From Rhodobacteraceae bacterium EhC02 (GTDB lineage: Bacteria; Pseudomonadota; Alphaproteobacteria; Rhodobacterales; Rhodobacteraceae): a DNA stretch of 64,000 bases. The DNA lies in the NCBI GenBank assembly GCA_001650895.1, contig LXYH01000030.1:36786-100785 (forward strand), given 5' to 3'. Made by a program: the position numbers and the translations under genes. Positions 8,976 to 18,683 of this stretch are shown here, one piece after another; within the stretch, counting starts at the first letter, position 1; each line of letters starts with the position of its first letter. Below the pieces are notes generated by a model. The model was not told the DNA's origin. It made no database searches and worked only from the letters and a program-made list of their open reading frames with translations.

Positions 8976-9842
8976 TCACTTGCGCAGAGTAAGCGTCGTC
9001 CATTCACCAATCTCCTCGCGATGGACAAGATTGATGCCGGATGCTGCATAAACCGAGATCACCTCGTCGGCCTGTTCATTCAGAATCCCCGACAGAATGG
9101 CATAGCCACCGGGAATCAGATGCTCGGCCATTTCGGGTGCAAGCTCGATCAGCGGGCCTTTCAGGATATTGGCGAAGACCAGATCGAAAGGGCTGGCCGC
9201 CAGGATATCGGGATGGGTAAAGCCCGTCGCTTCGACGCAATGCACCCGGCCCTCCAGCGCGTTGGCCGCCACATTTGCCTCGGCCACTTCGACCGCGACC
9301 TCGTCGATATCGCCTGCAAGAACGGGGTTCGGCCAGATCCGCGCGGCCGCCATCGCCAGAACCGCGGTGCCGCATCCGATGTCGGCCACGTTCCGGCCGG
9401 TAAATCCGCCCGTATCCAGACGGTCCAGCGCCCGCAGACAGCCTTGCGTCGTGCCGTGATGCCCGGTGCCAAAGGCCATCGCCGCCTCGATCAGCAGCGC
9501 CTCGACGCCGTCGGGCACCTTGTCGGCATCATGGCTGCCATAGACAAAGAAACGCCCCGCCACCACGGGCGACAGCTCGCGGCGCACCTTGGCGACCCAG
9601 TCGGTTTCGGGCAGTTCGGAAATGGCGAAGGGCCGCGCCCCGTGGATCGTCGCCAGCAGCGCCAGCCCGGCATGATCGGGGCGTTCGGTGAAATAGCAGG
9701 CCACTTCCCACAGGCCCGATCCATCCTCGATCTCGAAGACGCCCACGCCTTCGGGTTCGGGGGTCAGGGTCTCGACCGCCTCTCCCAGCGCCTCGGCGGG
9801 GGTCTTGCCGGTCAGGGTGGTGATCGCGGTAAAGGTGGGCAT
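8976..9842 (-). CDS. prmA: Ribosomal protein L11 methyltransferase PrmA
   Basis: This 288-residue SAM-dependent methyltransferase trimethylates ribosomal protein L11. The AFGTGHHGTTQGCLRAL stretch precedes the SAM-binding motif I (VADIGCGTAVLAMAAARIW, about residue 160). The catalytic-region signature FANILKGPLIELAPEM is near residue 225. The N-terminal L11-recognition domain is shortened and diverged relative to E. coli, as in other Rhodobacterales. Transcribed alone or with the upstream MATE gene, whose stop is 35 bases away. Confidence 0.93.
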   Translation of the reverse strand: MPTFTAITTLTGKTPAEALGEAVETLTPEPEGVGVFEIEDGSGLWEVACYFTERPDHAGLALLATIHGARPFAISELPETDWVAKVRRELSPVVAGRFFVYGSHDADKVPDGVEALLIEAAMAFGTGHHGTTQGCLRALDRLDTGGFTGRNVADIGCGTAVLAMAAARIWPNPVLAGDIDEVAVEVAEANVAANALEGRVHCVEATGFTHPDILAASPFDLVFANILKGPLIELAPEMAEHLIPGGYAILSGILNEQADEVISVYAASGINLVHREEIGEWTTLTLRK

Positions 9843-9877
9843 GGCGTCTCTCCGGTTTGCGGGTGCTGCCGCTGCGC

Positions 9878-11296
9878 CTATGTCGATGCGCGCCCGGCGT
9901 CAAGCGTGGCGGAAGGGCGCGCACCCATGCGGCGCACGAAACGCCAGCCGATCAGCCCCGCCATCAGCCCGGCCAGGATATTGGCCAGCGCCTGCCCCAT
10001 GATCACGCCGCTGCCCGCATAGATCGCGCCCAGGCCGAATGCAAAGGGCGCCATCAGGATCGCATCGCGCGACCAGTTCGCCGCCGTCGCCCACAAAGGG
10101 CGGCCCAGGTTGTTGAAGGCCGCGTTCGACACGAAGAGTGCCCCGGTAAAGACAAGCGCCCCTGCCCCGTAAAACGCAAAGGTCCGCACGATCTGCGCCC
10201 CCTCGGATCCCAGTCCGAAAGAGCTTGCGATCAGGTCCGCGCTGAGGATCAGCAACAACCAGACCACGGCGGTATAGGCCAGGCAGAACTTGAGCGCATC
10301 GACATAGGCCTGCGCCACGCGGTCATATTGCTTGGCGCCGTAGTTCTGGCCGATGATGCCGCCAATCGCGCCGGACAGGGCGAAGATGCCGCCGAAGCAA
10401 ACGATGGTCAGGCGCATCACCACGCCCAGCCCCGCCACCGCACTGTCCCCATGTTCGGCCATGGCGCGCACAAGCACCCAGTTGCCGAAGGGGGTCGACA
10501 CCTGCGTGGCCACCGCCGGAATGGCGATTGCCGCAAACGGTGCCATGAATGTGCGCAGATCGACCATGCTGGGCCGCGCCAGCAGGTTGCGCGAGCGGCT
10601 GACCCAGTAGAACCCCATCACCGCCATCGCAAGGCGCGACAGCACGATGGCCCCGGCCGCCCCGCTGACGCCCCAGCCCATCCAGACGATCAGGATCGGA
10701 TCGACGATCAGCGCCACGACGCCTGCCGACACGGTGACCATCATCGCCCTCCACGCCTCACCGGCCGCGCGCAGCACGGCACTGGCGCACATGCCGATGG
10801 CGACAAAGGGCAAGGATGGCAGAGAGATGCCAAGGAAATCCGCCGCCACTTCCAGCGCCTCACCCTCGGCGCCGGTCCAGATCAGGATCTCGCGGCGGAA
10901 GATGAAGACCAGGATCGCCAGCGCCGTCTGAAAGCTTGCGCCGTAGATCATCGAGGATGTCGCGATGCGCCGCGCCTCTTCCGGGTCGCCCATGCCCAGC
11001 GCCCGGCTGACCAGCGCCACCGCGCCGATCATCATGCCCACGGCCACGGACATCACGAAGAACTGGATCGTGCCGGCAAAACCGATGGCGGTGATCAGCA
11101 CCTCGTTGTCAAGGCGGCTGATCCACCACAGGGCCAGGAAATCCACAAGGAACAGAAAGCTCAGGCCAAGCGACCCCGTCAGCGTCATCACCACGACATG
11201 ACGCATGGTGGACCCGGTGACGAACTTGCCGCGTCTGTTCGGTTCGGGGGCTGCGCTTGTGTCGGTGACGGAATGGTCCATGGGTCTCTCGCTCAC
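9878..11296 (-). CDS. MATE-family multidrug/metabolite efflux transporter
   Basis: This is a 472-residue polytopic membrane protein with about 12 hydrophobic segments in two pseudo-repeats. MATE features seen are FLVDFLALWWISRLDNEVL in the first helices and GGIIGQNYGAKQYDRVAQAY in the middle, the site equivalent to the QNYGAK motif. It should exchange cations for organic solutes across the inner membrane; the substrate cannot be predicted. The start overlaps the stop of the upstream MFS gene by 4 bases, so the two are co-transcribed. Confidence 0.9.
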   Translation of the reverse strand: MSERPMDHSVTDTSAAPEPNRRGKFVTGSTMRHVVVMTLTGSLGLSFLFLVDFLALWWISRLDNEVLITAIGFAGTIQFFVMSVAVGMMIGAVALVSRALGMGDPEEARRIATSSMIYGASFQTALAILVFIFRREILIWTGAEGEALEVAADFLGISLPSLPFVAIGMCASAVLRAAGEAWRAMMVTVSAGVVALIVDPILIVWMGWGVSGAAGAIVLSRLAMAVMGFYWVSRSRNLLARPSMVDLRTFMAPFAAIAIPAVATQVSTPFGNWVLVRAMAEHGDSAVAGLGVVMRLTIVCFGGIFALSGAIGGIIGQNYGAKQYDRVAQAYVDALKFCLAYTAVVWLLLILSADLIASSFGLGSEGAQIVRTFAFYGAGALVFTGALFVSNAAFNNLGRPLWATAANWSRDAILMAPFAFGLGAIYAGSGVIMGQALANILAGLMAGLIGWRFVRRMGARPSATLDAGRAST

Positions 11297-12522
11297 GCGG
11301 CCGGGGCCGGCGCGAAGCGGGCGAATATGGTTTCATTGCCCGGCTCTGGATGGCGCGGGATCAGCAGCGCAAGGCACAAGGACACGCCCGCCATCGCCGC
11401 GGCCAGTACAAAGACCGAACTGGGCGAGACCAGCCACAGATACCCCAGCGAGGCAGGCAGAAACACCGCCGCGATGTGGTTGATCGTAAAGGCCACCGCC
11501 GCCGTGGGGGCGATGTCGCGCGGATCGGCGATCTTCTGGAAATAGGTCTTCAGCGCCAGCGCCATCGCAAAGAACACGTGATCCATCACGTAAAGTGCTG
11601 CCGCCACCATTACGCCCCAGCCGAACCAGTAGATCCCGCCATAGCCAAGGAACACGCAGATCAGACCGAAATACTCCACGCACAGCGCCTTGCGTTCACC
11701 CCAGCGGGCCACCGCACGGCCCAGCAGGGGGGCGGCGATCATGTTGATCACAAGGTTGATGGTGAACAGGGCCGTCACCTCGTGGACGCGGAAGCCGAAT
11801 TTCTCGACCATCATGAAGCCTGCGAAAACGACGAAGATCTGCCGCCGCGCGCCCGACATGAACTGCAGCGCATAATAAAGCCAGTAGCGGCGGCGCAGCA
11901 CCATTTTCTTGATCTGCGGATCGGGGGCCTCGAACTGCGGATAGGCCAGAAGCGCGAACAGCGCCGCTGCCGCCGTGATGCCGCCCGCCAGCAGGTAGAC
12001 CATGTTGTAGGTCAGGCCCAGCGCCTCCCAGGTCACGATGATGCAGAGGTAGGCCACCAGCGTCGCGCCCGAGCCTGCAGCCAGCAGCCAGCCCAGCATC
12101 TGCGGCGCGCGGTCCTTGGGCAGCCATTGCAACTGCAGCGACTGGTTGACCGTCTCGTAATAGTGAAACCCGATCGAGGACAGCATGGTGATCGTCAGGA
12201 TCCCGCCCAGCGTCGGAAACCACGCCGTCATCGCCGTCGCCACCCCCAGCAGGATCAGGGCCACCATGCCCAGCACCTGTTCGCGCATGAACATCAGGAT
12301 GGCGATCACGCCAATCGCCAGAAAACCGGGAATTTCGCGCACGGTATGCAGCCAGCCGATGTCGGACCCGTCGAACTGCGCCACCTCGATGACGAAGTTG
12401 TTCAGCAGCGCAGACCATGTGGCAAAGGCGATGGGCATCGCCGCAGCCATCAGGAACAGCAGGGCCACCGGTCTGCGCCAGACCGGCAAATCCTTGGCAA
12501 GGGCAAGCGGGATAATTTGCAT
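11293..12522 (-). CDS. MFS transporter
   Basis: The protein has 409 residues, about 12 membrane segments and a cytoplasmic loop near residues 195-215 (QFEAPDPQIKKMVLRRRYW), the normal MFS design. The loop between helices 2 and 3 is not a classical MFS signature, so the subfamily is unclear; the general look is of a metabolite or sugar permease rather than a drug pump. It is co-transcribed with the MATE gene and lies 100 bases downstream of the cupin gene on the same strand, so a shared transcript with that gene is possible. Confidence 0.85.
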   Translation of the reverse strand: MQIIPLALAKDLPVWRRPVALLFLMAAAMPIAFATWSALLNNFVIEVAQFDGSDIGWLHTVREIPGFLAIGVIAILMFMREQVLGMVALILLGVATAMTAWFPTLGGILTITMLSSIGFHYYETVNQSLQLQWLPKDRAPQMLGWLLAAGSGATLVAYLCIIVTWEALGLTYNMVYLLAGGITAAAALFALLAYPQFEAPDPQIKKMVLRRRYWLYYALQFMSGARRQIFVVFAGFMMVEKFGFRVHEVTALFTINLVINMIAAPLLGRAVARWGERKALCVEYFGLICVFLGYGGIYWFGWGVMVAAALYVMDHVFFAMALALKTYFQKIADPRDIAPTAAVAFTINHIAAVFLPASLGYLWLVSPSSVFVLAAAMAGVSLCLALLIPRHPEPGNETIFARFAPAPAA

Positions 12523-12622
12523 GTTAACGGCTTACGCCGATTTTTCGACCAAGGCGAGAGGCAAGATAACGCATTCGCGCACAACCGCCTGTGCAGGGTT
12601 CATCACCGCGCGGGGCCGCCCC

Positions 12623-13087
12623 TCAGAGCGGCGAGAACCGGTACTCGACCTCGGAAAAACGGTCGCGCGGAAAGACATAGAGCATGCGGTACCCGTCCGG
12701 CCCCGCCACGGTGCCATGCTCTGCATCGCCCGGGATATAAAGCGCCGTGCCCGGCCCCATCGGATTGGGCACACCGTCCACCGTCACGATCGCAGACCCT
12801 TCGAGGCCGAAATACACCTCGGCCGGGGCGTGGCGATGCGGCAGCAGCGTGCCACCGGGCGCGAATTCCGCGATTCCCATGACAACGCCGCCGGTCTGGG
12901 TGCGGTCGGCACAGAACAGCGTCCGCCAGCGGACCGTACCGTAAGCAGGATCCTCGCCCCCCTCCAGCGGCTGCTCGGACGCTTCAAGGCGGATCGGCAT
13001 GGCCGCCATGGCCAGCATGGCCGCGGCCAGCATCCCGGCCTGCGCGTCAGGCTGCATCCCGTCAACGGGTGTCACGATCTGATCCAT
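12623..13087 (-). CDS. Cupin protein with DMSP-lyase-type metal motif (DddW-like)
   Basis: This is a 154-residue single-domain cupin. Metal-binding positions are H84, H86, E90, Y92 and H124, in motif 1 HRHAPAEVYFGLEG and motif 2 IPGDAEH. This pattern (HxHxxxExY and, 31 residues on, H) and the total length match the DMSP lyase DddW as I recall it. Such enzymes split dimethylsulfoniopropionate into DMS and acrylate. The start at 13087 follows GAGGGA; an upstream ATG at 13231 would add 48 residues of doubtful character. A sulfur transporter gene diverges upstream. Other cupins share the metal motif, so the lyase function is an inference. Confidence 0.6.
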   Translation of the reverse strand: MDQIVTPVDGMQPDAQAGMLAAAMLAMAAMPIRLEASEQPLEGGEDPAYGTVRWRTLFCADRTQTGGVVMGIAEFAPGGTLLPHRHAPAEVYFGLEGSAIVTVDGVPNPMGPGTALYIPGDAEHGTVAGPDGYRMLYVFPRDRFSEVEYRFSPL

Positions 13088-13290
13088 GCCCGCATTCCCT
13101 CTGCCGCGCGCCTCTGTCCTGAATCTGCGGATAAGGCCGCCCAAGGCGGAATTCGCAACCGATTGCGACATGGAAGTTGTCAGTTTCGACCAAAGCGCCG
13201 CTGCGGGCAGGCTGCGGATGATCTGGATCAAGGACCATCCCCCCTGTTGATGGCATTGCCATGGGCAATCGGCATGACGGGAACGGAACG

Positions 13291-14352
13291 ATGGACATAC
13301 TCAGCCTTGTGGAATGGATCGGCGAAGAGCCGACGGCGGCCGTTCTTGGCCTCATGACCGGCGTGGTCTTCGGGGTGGCGGCGCAACGCTCGCGCTTCTG
13401 CCTGCGCGCGGCGGCAGTGGAATTCGCGCGCGGCCAGCTGGGCGACAAGGTCGCGGTCTGGTTGCTGACGATTTCCACCGCCATCGTCTGGGTGCAGGGT
13501 GCACAGATGCTGGGGCTGATGCGCAGCGCCGATGCCCGCATGATGGCGGTGCCGGGCAGCTGGTCTGGCGCGATCATCGGCGGGCTTCTGTTTGGCGTGG
13601 GCATGGTTCTGGCGCGCGGCTGTTCGGGGCGCCTTCTGGTGCTGGGGGCCACGGGCAACCTGCGCTCGATCGTGTCGGGGCTGATCTTTGCGGTGGTCGC
13701 ACAAATGAGCATCACGGGCTGGCTTGGCCCCTTGCGCGACTGGCTGGCAGGGCTTTGGGTCACCTCTGGCGGGCGCAACATGAACCTGTTGTCGGCGCTG
13801 CATCTGCCCGAATGGGGCGGGCTGGCCATCGGCGCGGCCATGGCCCTGCTGGCGCTTGAACTGTCGCGGCGCAACAGGATCGGGGTCTCGCGCCTTGTCT
13901 TCGCCTCGGGCGTGGGCTTTGCCGTGGCCCTAGGCTGGGTCTTGACCTTCGGGCTGTCGCAGATCGCGTTTGAGCCCGTGCAGATCGAAAGCGCCAGCTT
14001 CACCGGGCCTTCGGCGCGCACGCTGATGTTCACGCTGGACCGCGCCTCGGTGCTGGAATTCGACATCGGACTGGTGCCCGGCGTGTTCCTGGGATCGTTC
14101 CTGGCCTCGGTCTTCGCGGGCGAGTTCAAGTTCCAGGGCTTCGAGAACGAAAGCAACATGCGCCGTGCCATCTTCGGTGCGGCCCTCATGGGCTTCGGCG
14201 GGATGCTGGCGGGCGGCTGCGCCATCGGCGCGGGCGTGACCGGCGGATCGATCTTCGTGGGCACCGCCTGGCTTGCGCTTTTCGCCATGTGGGTTGGCGC
14301 GATCCTGACCGATATGGTGGTCGATCAACAGGGCCGCGCGGTCACTGCCTGA
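13291..14352 (+). CDS. YeeE/YedE-family (TsuA-like) sulfur-compound transporter
   Basis: This is a 353-residue inner-membrane protein with about nine to ten hydrophobic segments arranged as two repeats. Conserved cysteine sites are seen in AAQRSRFCLRAAAVEF, MVLARGCSGRLLVLG and LAGGCAIGAGVTGG. YeeE/TsuA proteins take up thiosulfate through a relay of cysteines (family knowledge); other members handle different sulfur or selenium species. The start at 13291 (MDILSLVEW) is favoured over the ATG at 13261. It diverges from the DddW-like cupin gene, giving a sulfur-themed pair. Confidence 0.88.
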   Translation: MDILSLVEWIGEEPTAAVLGLMTGVVFGVAAQRSRFCLRAAAVEFARGQLGDKVAVWLLTISTAIVWVQGAQMLGLMRSADARMMAVPGSWSGAIIGGLLFGVGMVLARGCSGRLLVLGATGNLRSIVSGLIFAVVAQMSITGWLGPLRDWLAGLWVTSGGRNMNLLSALHLPEWGGLAIGAAMALLALELSRRNRIGVSRLVFASGVGFAVALGWVLTFGLSQIAFEPVQIESASFTGPSARTLMFTLDRASVLEFDIGLVPGVFLGSFLASVFAGEFKFQGFENESNMRRAIFGAALMGFGGMLAGGCAIGAGVTGGSIFVGTAWLALFAMWVGAILTDMVVDQQGRAVTA

Positions 14353-14462
14353 GCCACCGCTTGAACCTGCGTCGCGCGGATGCATGCGCCTGTCGTTTCC
14401 GGGCTGTCGCGTGATCCGGGCGGCTGATACCAACCGGGCAACAGACCTGCCCGGAGAGACCG

Positions 14463-15347
14463 ATGACCCACCATGTACTGACTGTCCAATGCCCCTCGAC
14501 CCGTGGCATCGTCGCGGCGATTTCCGGTTTTCTGGCCGCCAACGGCTGTAACATCACCGACAGCCACCAGTTTGACGATCCGCTGACGGGCATGTTCTTT
14601 GCACGCATGACCTTTCAGGCCGAAACCGGCGCTGCACGCGATGCGCTGCGCGAGGGGTTCGCCCCCATCGCCGAGACCTTCGCGATGGACTGGGCGATCC
14701 ATGACGCATCCGAGCGGATGAAGGTCCTGCTGATGGTGTCGAACTTCGGCCATTGCCTGAACGACCTGCTCTACCGCTGGCGCATCGGGGCGCTGCCCAT
14801 CGACATCGTGGGCGTGGTGTCCAATCACATGACCTATCAGAAAGTCGTCGTGAACCACGACCTGCCCTTCCACCAGATCAAGGTCACGAAAGAGAACAAA
14901 CCCGAGGCCGAGGCCCGCCTGATGGCCCTGGTCGAGGAATCGGGCGCCGAGTTGATCGTGCTGGCGCGCTACATGCAGGTGCTGTCCGATGCGATCTGCC
15001 AGAAAATGTCAGGCAAGATCATCAATATCCACCATTCCTTCCTGCCCAGCTTCAAGGGGGCCAACCCCTATAAACAGGCCTATGAACGCGGCGTGAAGCT
15101 GATTGGCGCCACGGCCCATTACGTCACCGCCGATCTGGACGAAGGCCCGATCATCGAACAGGACACCGTCCGCATCACCCACGCCCAAAGCGCCGAGGAT
15201 TACGTCAGCCTTGGCCGCGACGTCGAGGCACAGGTCCTCAGCCGCGCGATCCACGCCCATATCCACCACCGCGTGTTCCAGAACGGCAACAAGACCGTGG
15301 TCTTCCCCGCCAGCCCCGGCAGCTACGCCTCGGAACGGATGGGGTAA
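14463..15347 (+). CDS. purU: Formyltetrahydrofolate deformylase PurU
   Basis: At 294 residues the protein has an N-terminal ACT domain (VQCPSTRGIVAAISGFLAAN) and the C-terminal formyltransferase-like hydrolase domain with NIHHSFLPSFKGANPYKQAY and the terminal catalytic aspartate region ADLDEGPIIEQD. It hydrolyses 10-formyl-THF to formate and THF, balancing the one-carbon pool. GGAGAG lies 5-10 bases before the ATG. It probably forms its own transcript. Confidence 0.95.
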   Translation: MTHHVLTVQCPSTRGIVAAISGFLAANGCNITDSHQFDDPLTGMFFARMTFQAETGAARDALREGFAPIAETFAMDWAIHDASERMKVLLMVSNFGHCLNDLLYRWRIGALPIDIVGVVSNHMTYQKVVVNHDLPFHQIKVTKENKPEAEARLMALVEESGAELIVLARYMQVLSDAICQKMSGKIINIHHSFLPSFKGANPYKQAYERGVKLIGATAHYVTADLDEGPIIEQDTVRITHAQSAEDYVSLGRDVEAQVLSRAIHAHIHHRVFQNGNKTVVFPASPGSYASERMG

Positions 15348-15702
15348 GGGAGGACCCAACGCCCGCCCCAAGCCCCGCGCGGTCGCCGACACGCGGGGAG
15401 GCGATGCGACCATGATTCCGGGGCAGTTTATCCCCGCCCAGTCTTCGGACCTCAGTTCATAGCGCGACGGTTGCGACATCGCCGCCCCGGGGGGCGTGTC
15501 GGCGATCGCGCGGCGGTGCTGCGCACCTTGATTCCGCGCGGGGTCTTGGGGCTTGTGTCGCACTCCGCATCGCCACCCCGCGTGTCGGCGACCGCGCGGC
15601 CTTCTTCCTGAACCATTAAAATATCCCGAGCGCGCCCGCGTAACCCGTTGAATTCCCACAATCCGCAAAATGCCCCATCATGGGACACCCCCAAAGCCCC
15701 CT
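15348..15702. repeat. Intergenic region with three copies of a GC-rich palindromic repeat
   Basis: Three related units share a core like GTGTCGGCGACCGCGCGG: copy 1 in inverted orientation at 15375-15410, copy 2 at about 15467-15513, copy 3 at 15557-15599. Copies 1 and 3 can pair over about 35 bases and enclose copy 2. No gene is visible; short frames reading through the units share an AVADTRGGDA-like peptide only because they cross the repeat. The region separates convergent purU and priA and may act as a terminator or REP-like element. Confidence 0.75.
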
Positions 15703-17892
15703 TCAGTAGAAACTCTGCGGATCGATATCGACGGCCAGCCGCAGGCTGCCCGTCAGCCTCACTTGCGCCAGCCAGCGGGTCAGCGCCGCCTGCAGGGGCG
15801 CGCCCTTGTCGGCTCGGATCAACAGACGCACCCGGTGCCGCCCCCTGATCCTTGCGATGGGGGCCGGGGCTGGCCCGTAGACCTGCGCCCCGATCTGGCG
15901 CAGCGGCCCGTCCATCCGCGCCAGCGCCGTGCCCAGTTCGAAAGCCGATTGCGCGTCATTGGCCGAGATGATGATCCCCGCCATCCGCCCGTAAGGCGGC
16001 ACCCCCGCCTGCCGCCGCTCCTCGGCCTCGGCGCACCAGAACCCTTCCTCGTCGCCCGCCAGGATGGCGCGGATCACCGGATGTTCGGGCTGATGGGTCT
16101 GCAGCAGCGCCTGCCCTCGTTTCTCGGCCCGCCCCGCGCGCCCCGCAACCTGCCGCATCAGCTGGAATGTCCGCTCGGCCGCGCGCAGGTCGGACCCTTG
16201 CAGCCCAAGATCGGCATCGATCACCCCCACCAGCGTCAGCAGCGGAAAGTTGTGCCCCTTGGCCACCAGCTGGGTGCCGATGATGATATCGGCCCCGCCG
16301 GCCGCGATATTCTCGATCTCGGTTTTCAGGGCGCGCGCGCTGGCATACATGTCCGACGACAAGGTGGCGACGCGCGCCTGCGGGAACAGCGCCTGCGCCT
16401 CTTCGGTCAGGCGCTCCACCCCCGGCCCCACCGGGGCCAGCTTGCCCGCGACACCGCAGGCGGGGCAGACCTCGGGCATGGGTTTCGTCTCACCGCATTG
16501 ATGGCAGACCAGCCGCTTGAGGAATCGATGCTCCACCATCCGCGCATCGCAATGATCGCAGCCGATCTGATGCCCGCAGGCCCGGCACACGGTCGTGGGG
16601 GCATAGCCGCGCCTGTTGATGAACAACAGCGCCTGCTCGCCCTGCGTGATGCGCGTATTGACCGCCGCCTGCAGCGTGGGCGAGATCCAGCGGTTCGTCG
16701 GCAAGGTTTCCGCCCGCATGTCGATGGCGCGCATCTCGGGCAGGACGGCCGCGCCGAAACGATCCGTCAGCACCAGCCGGTCATATTTGCCCGCCTCGGC
16801 ATTGGCCCAGCTTTCAAGGCTGGGCGTGGCCGAGGCCAAAACCACCCTTGCACCGCATATGGCCGCGCGCAGCACCGCCATGTCGCGGGCGTTGTAAAGC
16901 ACGCCATCCTCCTGCTTGTACGAGGTGTCATGCTCCTCATCCACCACGATCAGGCCAAGCGCGCGGTAGGGCAGGAACAGCGCGGATCGCGCCCCGACCA
17001 CCAGTTGCGCGCCACCTTCGGCAACCATCCGCCAGATGCGGCGCCGTTCGGTGACCGTCACGCCTGAATGCCATTCGGCAGGGCGCGCGCCGAACCGTGC
17101 CTCGACCCGCGTCAGGAATTCCGCCGTCAGCGCGATTTCCGGCAGCAGCACTAGGGCTTGACGCCCCTGCCGCAGGGCTTCGGCCACGGCCTCAAGATAG
17201 ACTTCGGTCTTGCCCGATCCGGTCACCCCACGCAGCAGCGTCGTGCCATAGGTGCCGCGCGCGATGGCCGCGCGCAGCGCCACGACCGCCGCCGCCTGAT
17301 CCTCGTTCAGCGCCTTGCCGGGCAGCGCGGGATCCAGCGTGGGGAAGGGCATGTCGCGGGGGCTGTCCTCTTCCAGCACCGCGCCCTGGGCCGCCAAGCC
17401 CTTGACCACGCCGGTCGAGACGCCCGCCATCTCGGCCAATTCGCGCAGGGTGAAGGCCAGCCCGCCATAGTCGCGCAGCACCTCAAGCACCTTTTGGCGC
17501 GCAGGCGTCATGCGGTCGGGCGCCCCCTGCCCCAGCCGGTAAATCCGCCGCGTCGCGGGTGCATCGCCCAATCCGGGCGCACGGGTGGCCAGCCGCAGCA
17601 TCGCAGGCAGCGGCGTCATCGTGTATTCGGCGGCCCGCGTCAGGAAATCCTGCATTTCCTCGCGCATCGGCGCCACATCCAGCACGCGGCTGGCATAGCG
17701 GACCTTGGCAAGGTCGAAATCGCCCTGCCCCGGCCCCCAGACCACCCCCATCACCCGGCGCGGCCCCAGCGGCACCTCGACGAAGGCCCCGGCATGACAC
17801 CCCCCTTCCGGCGCGCGGTAGTCCAGCGTCCGGTCCAGCGGCTGCGTGGTCAGCACCGCGATCAGGTCGCCATGGTGGTAGAAATCGCTCAC
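15703..17892 (-). CDS. priA: Primosomal replication helicase PriA (N')
   Basis: This 729-residue SF2 helicase restarts stalled replication forks. Motifs seen are the N-terminal 3'-DNA-binding domain ([20 protein letters not shown]), Walker [17 protein letters not shown], motif [14 protein letters not shown], the zinc-binding cysteines in [17 protein letters not shown] and VCPACG, and the C-terminal [11 protein letters not shown]. The open frame continues upstream to 18663, but only from 17892 does it resemble PriA; upstream it is antisense to fsa. A GTG at 17892 is the likely start, with a second GTG at 17934 possible. Confidence 0.94.
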   Translation of the reverse strand: MSDFYHHGDLIAVLTTQPLDRTLDYRAPEGGCHAGAFVEVPLGPRRVMGVVWGPGQGDFDLAKVRYASRVLDVAPMREEMQDFLTRAAEYTMTPLPAMLRLATRAPGLGDAPATRRIYRLGQGAPDRMTPARQKVLEVLRDYGGLAFTLRELAEMAGVSTGVVKGLAAQGAVLEEDSPRDMPFPTLDPALPGKALNEDQAAAVVALRAAIARGTYGTTLLRGVTGSGKTEVYLEAVAEALRQGRQALVLLPEIALTAEFLTRVEARFGARPAEWHSGVTVTERRRIWRMVAEGGAQLVVGARSALFLPYRALGLIVVDEEHDTSYKQEDGVLYNARDMAVLRAAICGARVVLASATPSLESWANAEAGKYDRLVLTDRFGAAVLPEMRAIDMRAETLPTNRWISPTLQAAVNTRITQGEQALLFINRRGYAPTTVCRACGHQIGCDHCDARMVEHRFLKRLVCHQCGETKPMPEVCPACGVAGKLAPVGPGVERLTEEAQALFPQARVATLSSDMYASARALKTEIENIAAGGADIIIGTQLVAKGHNFPLLTLVGVIDADLGLQGSDLRAAERTFQLMRQVAGRAGRAEKRGQALLQTHQPEHPVIRAILAGDEEGFWCAEAEERRQAGVPPYGRMAGIIISANDAQSAFELGTALARMDGPLRQIGAQVYGPAPAPIARIRGRHRVRLLIRADKGAPLQAALTRWLAQVRLTGSLRLAVDIDPQSFY

Positions 17893-17982
17893 GGGGCTGC
17901 GGCTTTCGGTGAAAGGGGTTTCAGGGTTCTGCACTATGGGGTAAAGCCAAGGCAACAAAAGGCCAAGCCCCGAGGGAGCGTC

Positions 17983-18636
17983 ATGAAGTTCTTTGTCGAC
18001 ACCGCAGAAATCGCCGCCATTGCCGAATTGAACGATCTGGGCATGGTGGACGGCGTGACCACCAACCCTTCGCTGATCCTCAAGTCCGGGCGCGACATCC
18101 TTGAAGTGACACGCGAAATCGCCGAACTGGTCGATGGTCCGGTCAGCGCCGAGGTTGTCGCGCTCGAGGCAGAGGCAATGATCGCCGAAGGGCGCAAGCT
18201 GGCCGCCATCGCGCCCAATATCGCGGTGAAACTGCCGCTGACCTGGGACGGGCTGAAGGCCTGCAAGGTCCTGTCGGGCGAGGGTTTCATGGTCAACGTG
18301 ACGCTGTGCTTCAGCGCCAACCAGGCACTGCTGGCGGCCAAGGCGGGGGCCACCTTCATCAGCCCCTTCATCGGGCGTCTGGATGACATCAATCTGGACG
18401 GGATGGAGCTGATCGAGGACATCCGCACCATCTATGACAATTACGGCTTCGAGACGCAGATCCTTGCCGCCTCGATCCGTTCGGTCAACCACGTGCTGGA
18501 TTGCGCGCGCATCGGTGCGGATGTGATGACGGCCCCGCCTGAGGTGATCAAGAAACTGGCAAGCCACCCTCTGACGGACAAGGGTCTTGAGACGTTTTTG
18601 AAGGATTGGGAAAAAACGGGGCAGAAAATCCTCTGA
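17983..18636 (+). CDS. fsa: Fructose-6-phosphate aldolase / small transaldolase
   Basis: This 217-residue TIM barrel has the size of the FSA/TalC subfamily. It opens [16 protein letters not shown]. The Schiff-base lysine is in [15 protein letters not shown] (about residue 86), and [17 protein letters not shown] and [10 protein letters not shown] are diagnostic. Members either split fructose 6-phosphate or act as transaldolases; sequence alone does not decide. GAGGGAG lies just before the ATG. It diverges from priA and runs toward a four-gene plus-strand group. Confidence 0.93.
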   Translation: MKFFVDTAEIAAIAELNDLGMVDGVTTNPSLILKSGRDILEVTREIAELVDGPVSAEVVALEAEAMIAEGRKLAAIAPNIAVKLPLTWDGLKACKVLSGEGFMVNVTLCFSANQALLAAKAGATFISPFIGRLDDINLDGMELIEDIRTIYDNYGFETQILAASIRSVNHVLDCARIGADVMTAPPEVIKKLASHPLTDKGLETFLKDWEKTGQKIL

Positions 18637-18683
18637 CCCCGTGCTATAAGACCGGCAAATCAAGAAAACGACCCGAGGCAGGA

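Noticed and set aside
9857..11545. A 562-codon plus-strand frame opposite the MATE gene
   Set aside because: Low-complexity composition typical of antisense frames in high-GC DNA; the minus strand is a clear transporter.
17893..18663. 257-codon N-terminal extension of the priA frame
   Set aside because: It lies antisense to the intact fsa gene, and PriA homology begins only at about 17892.
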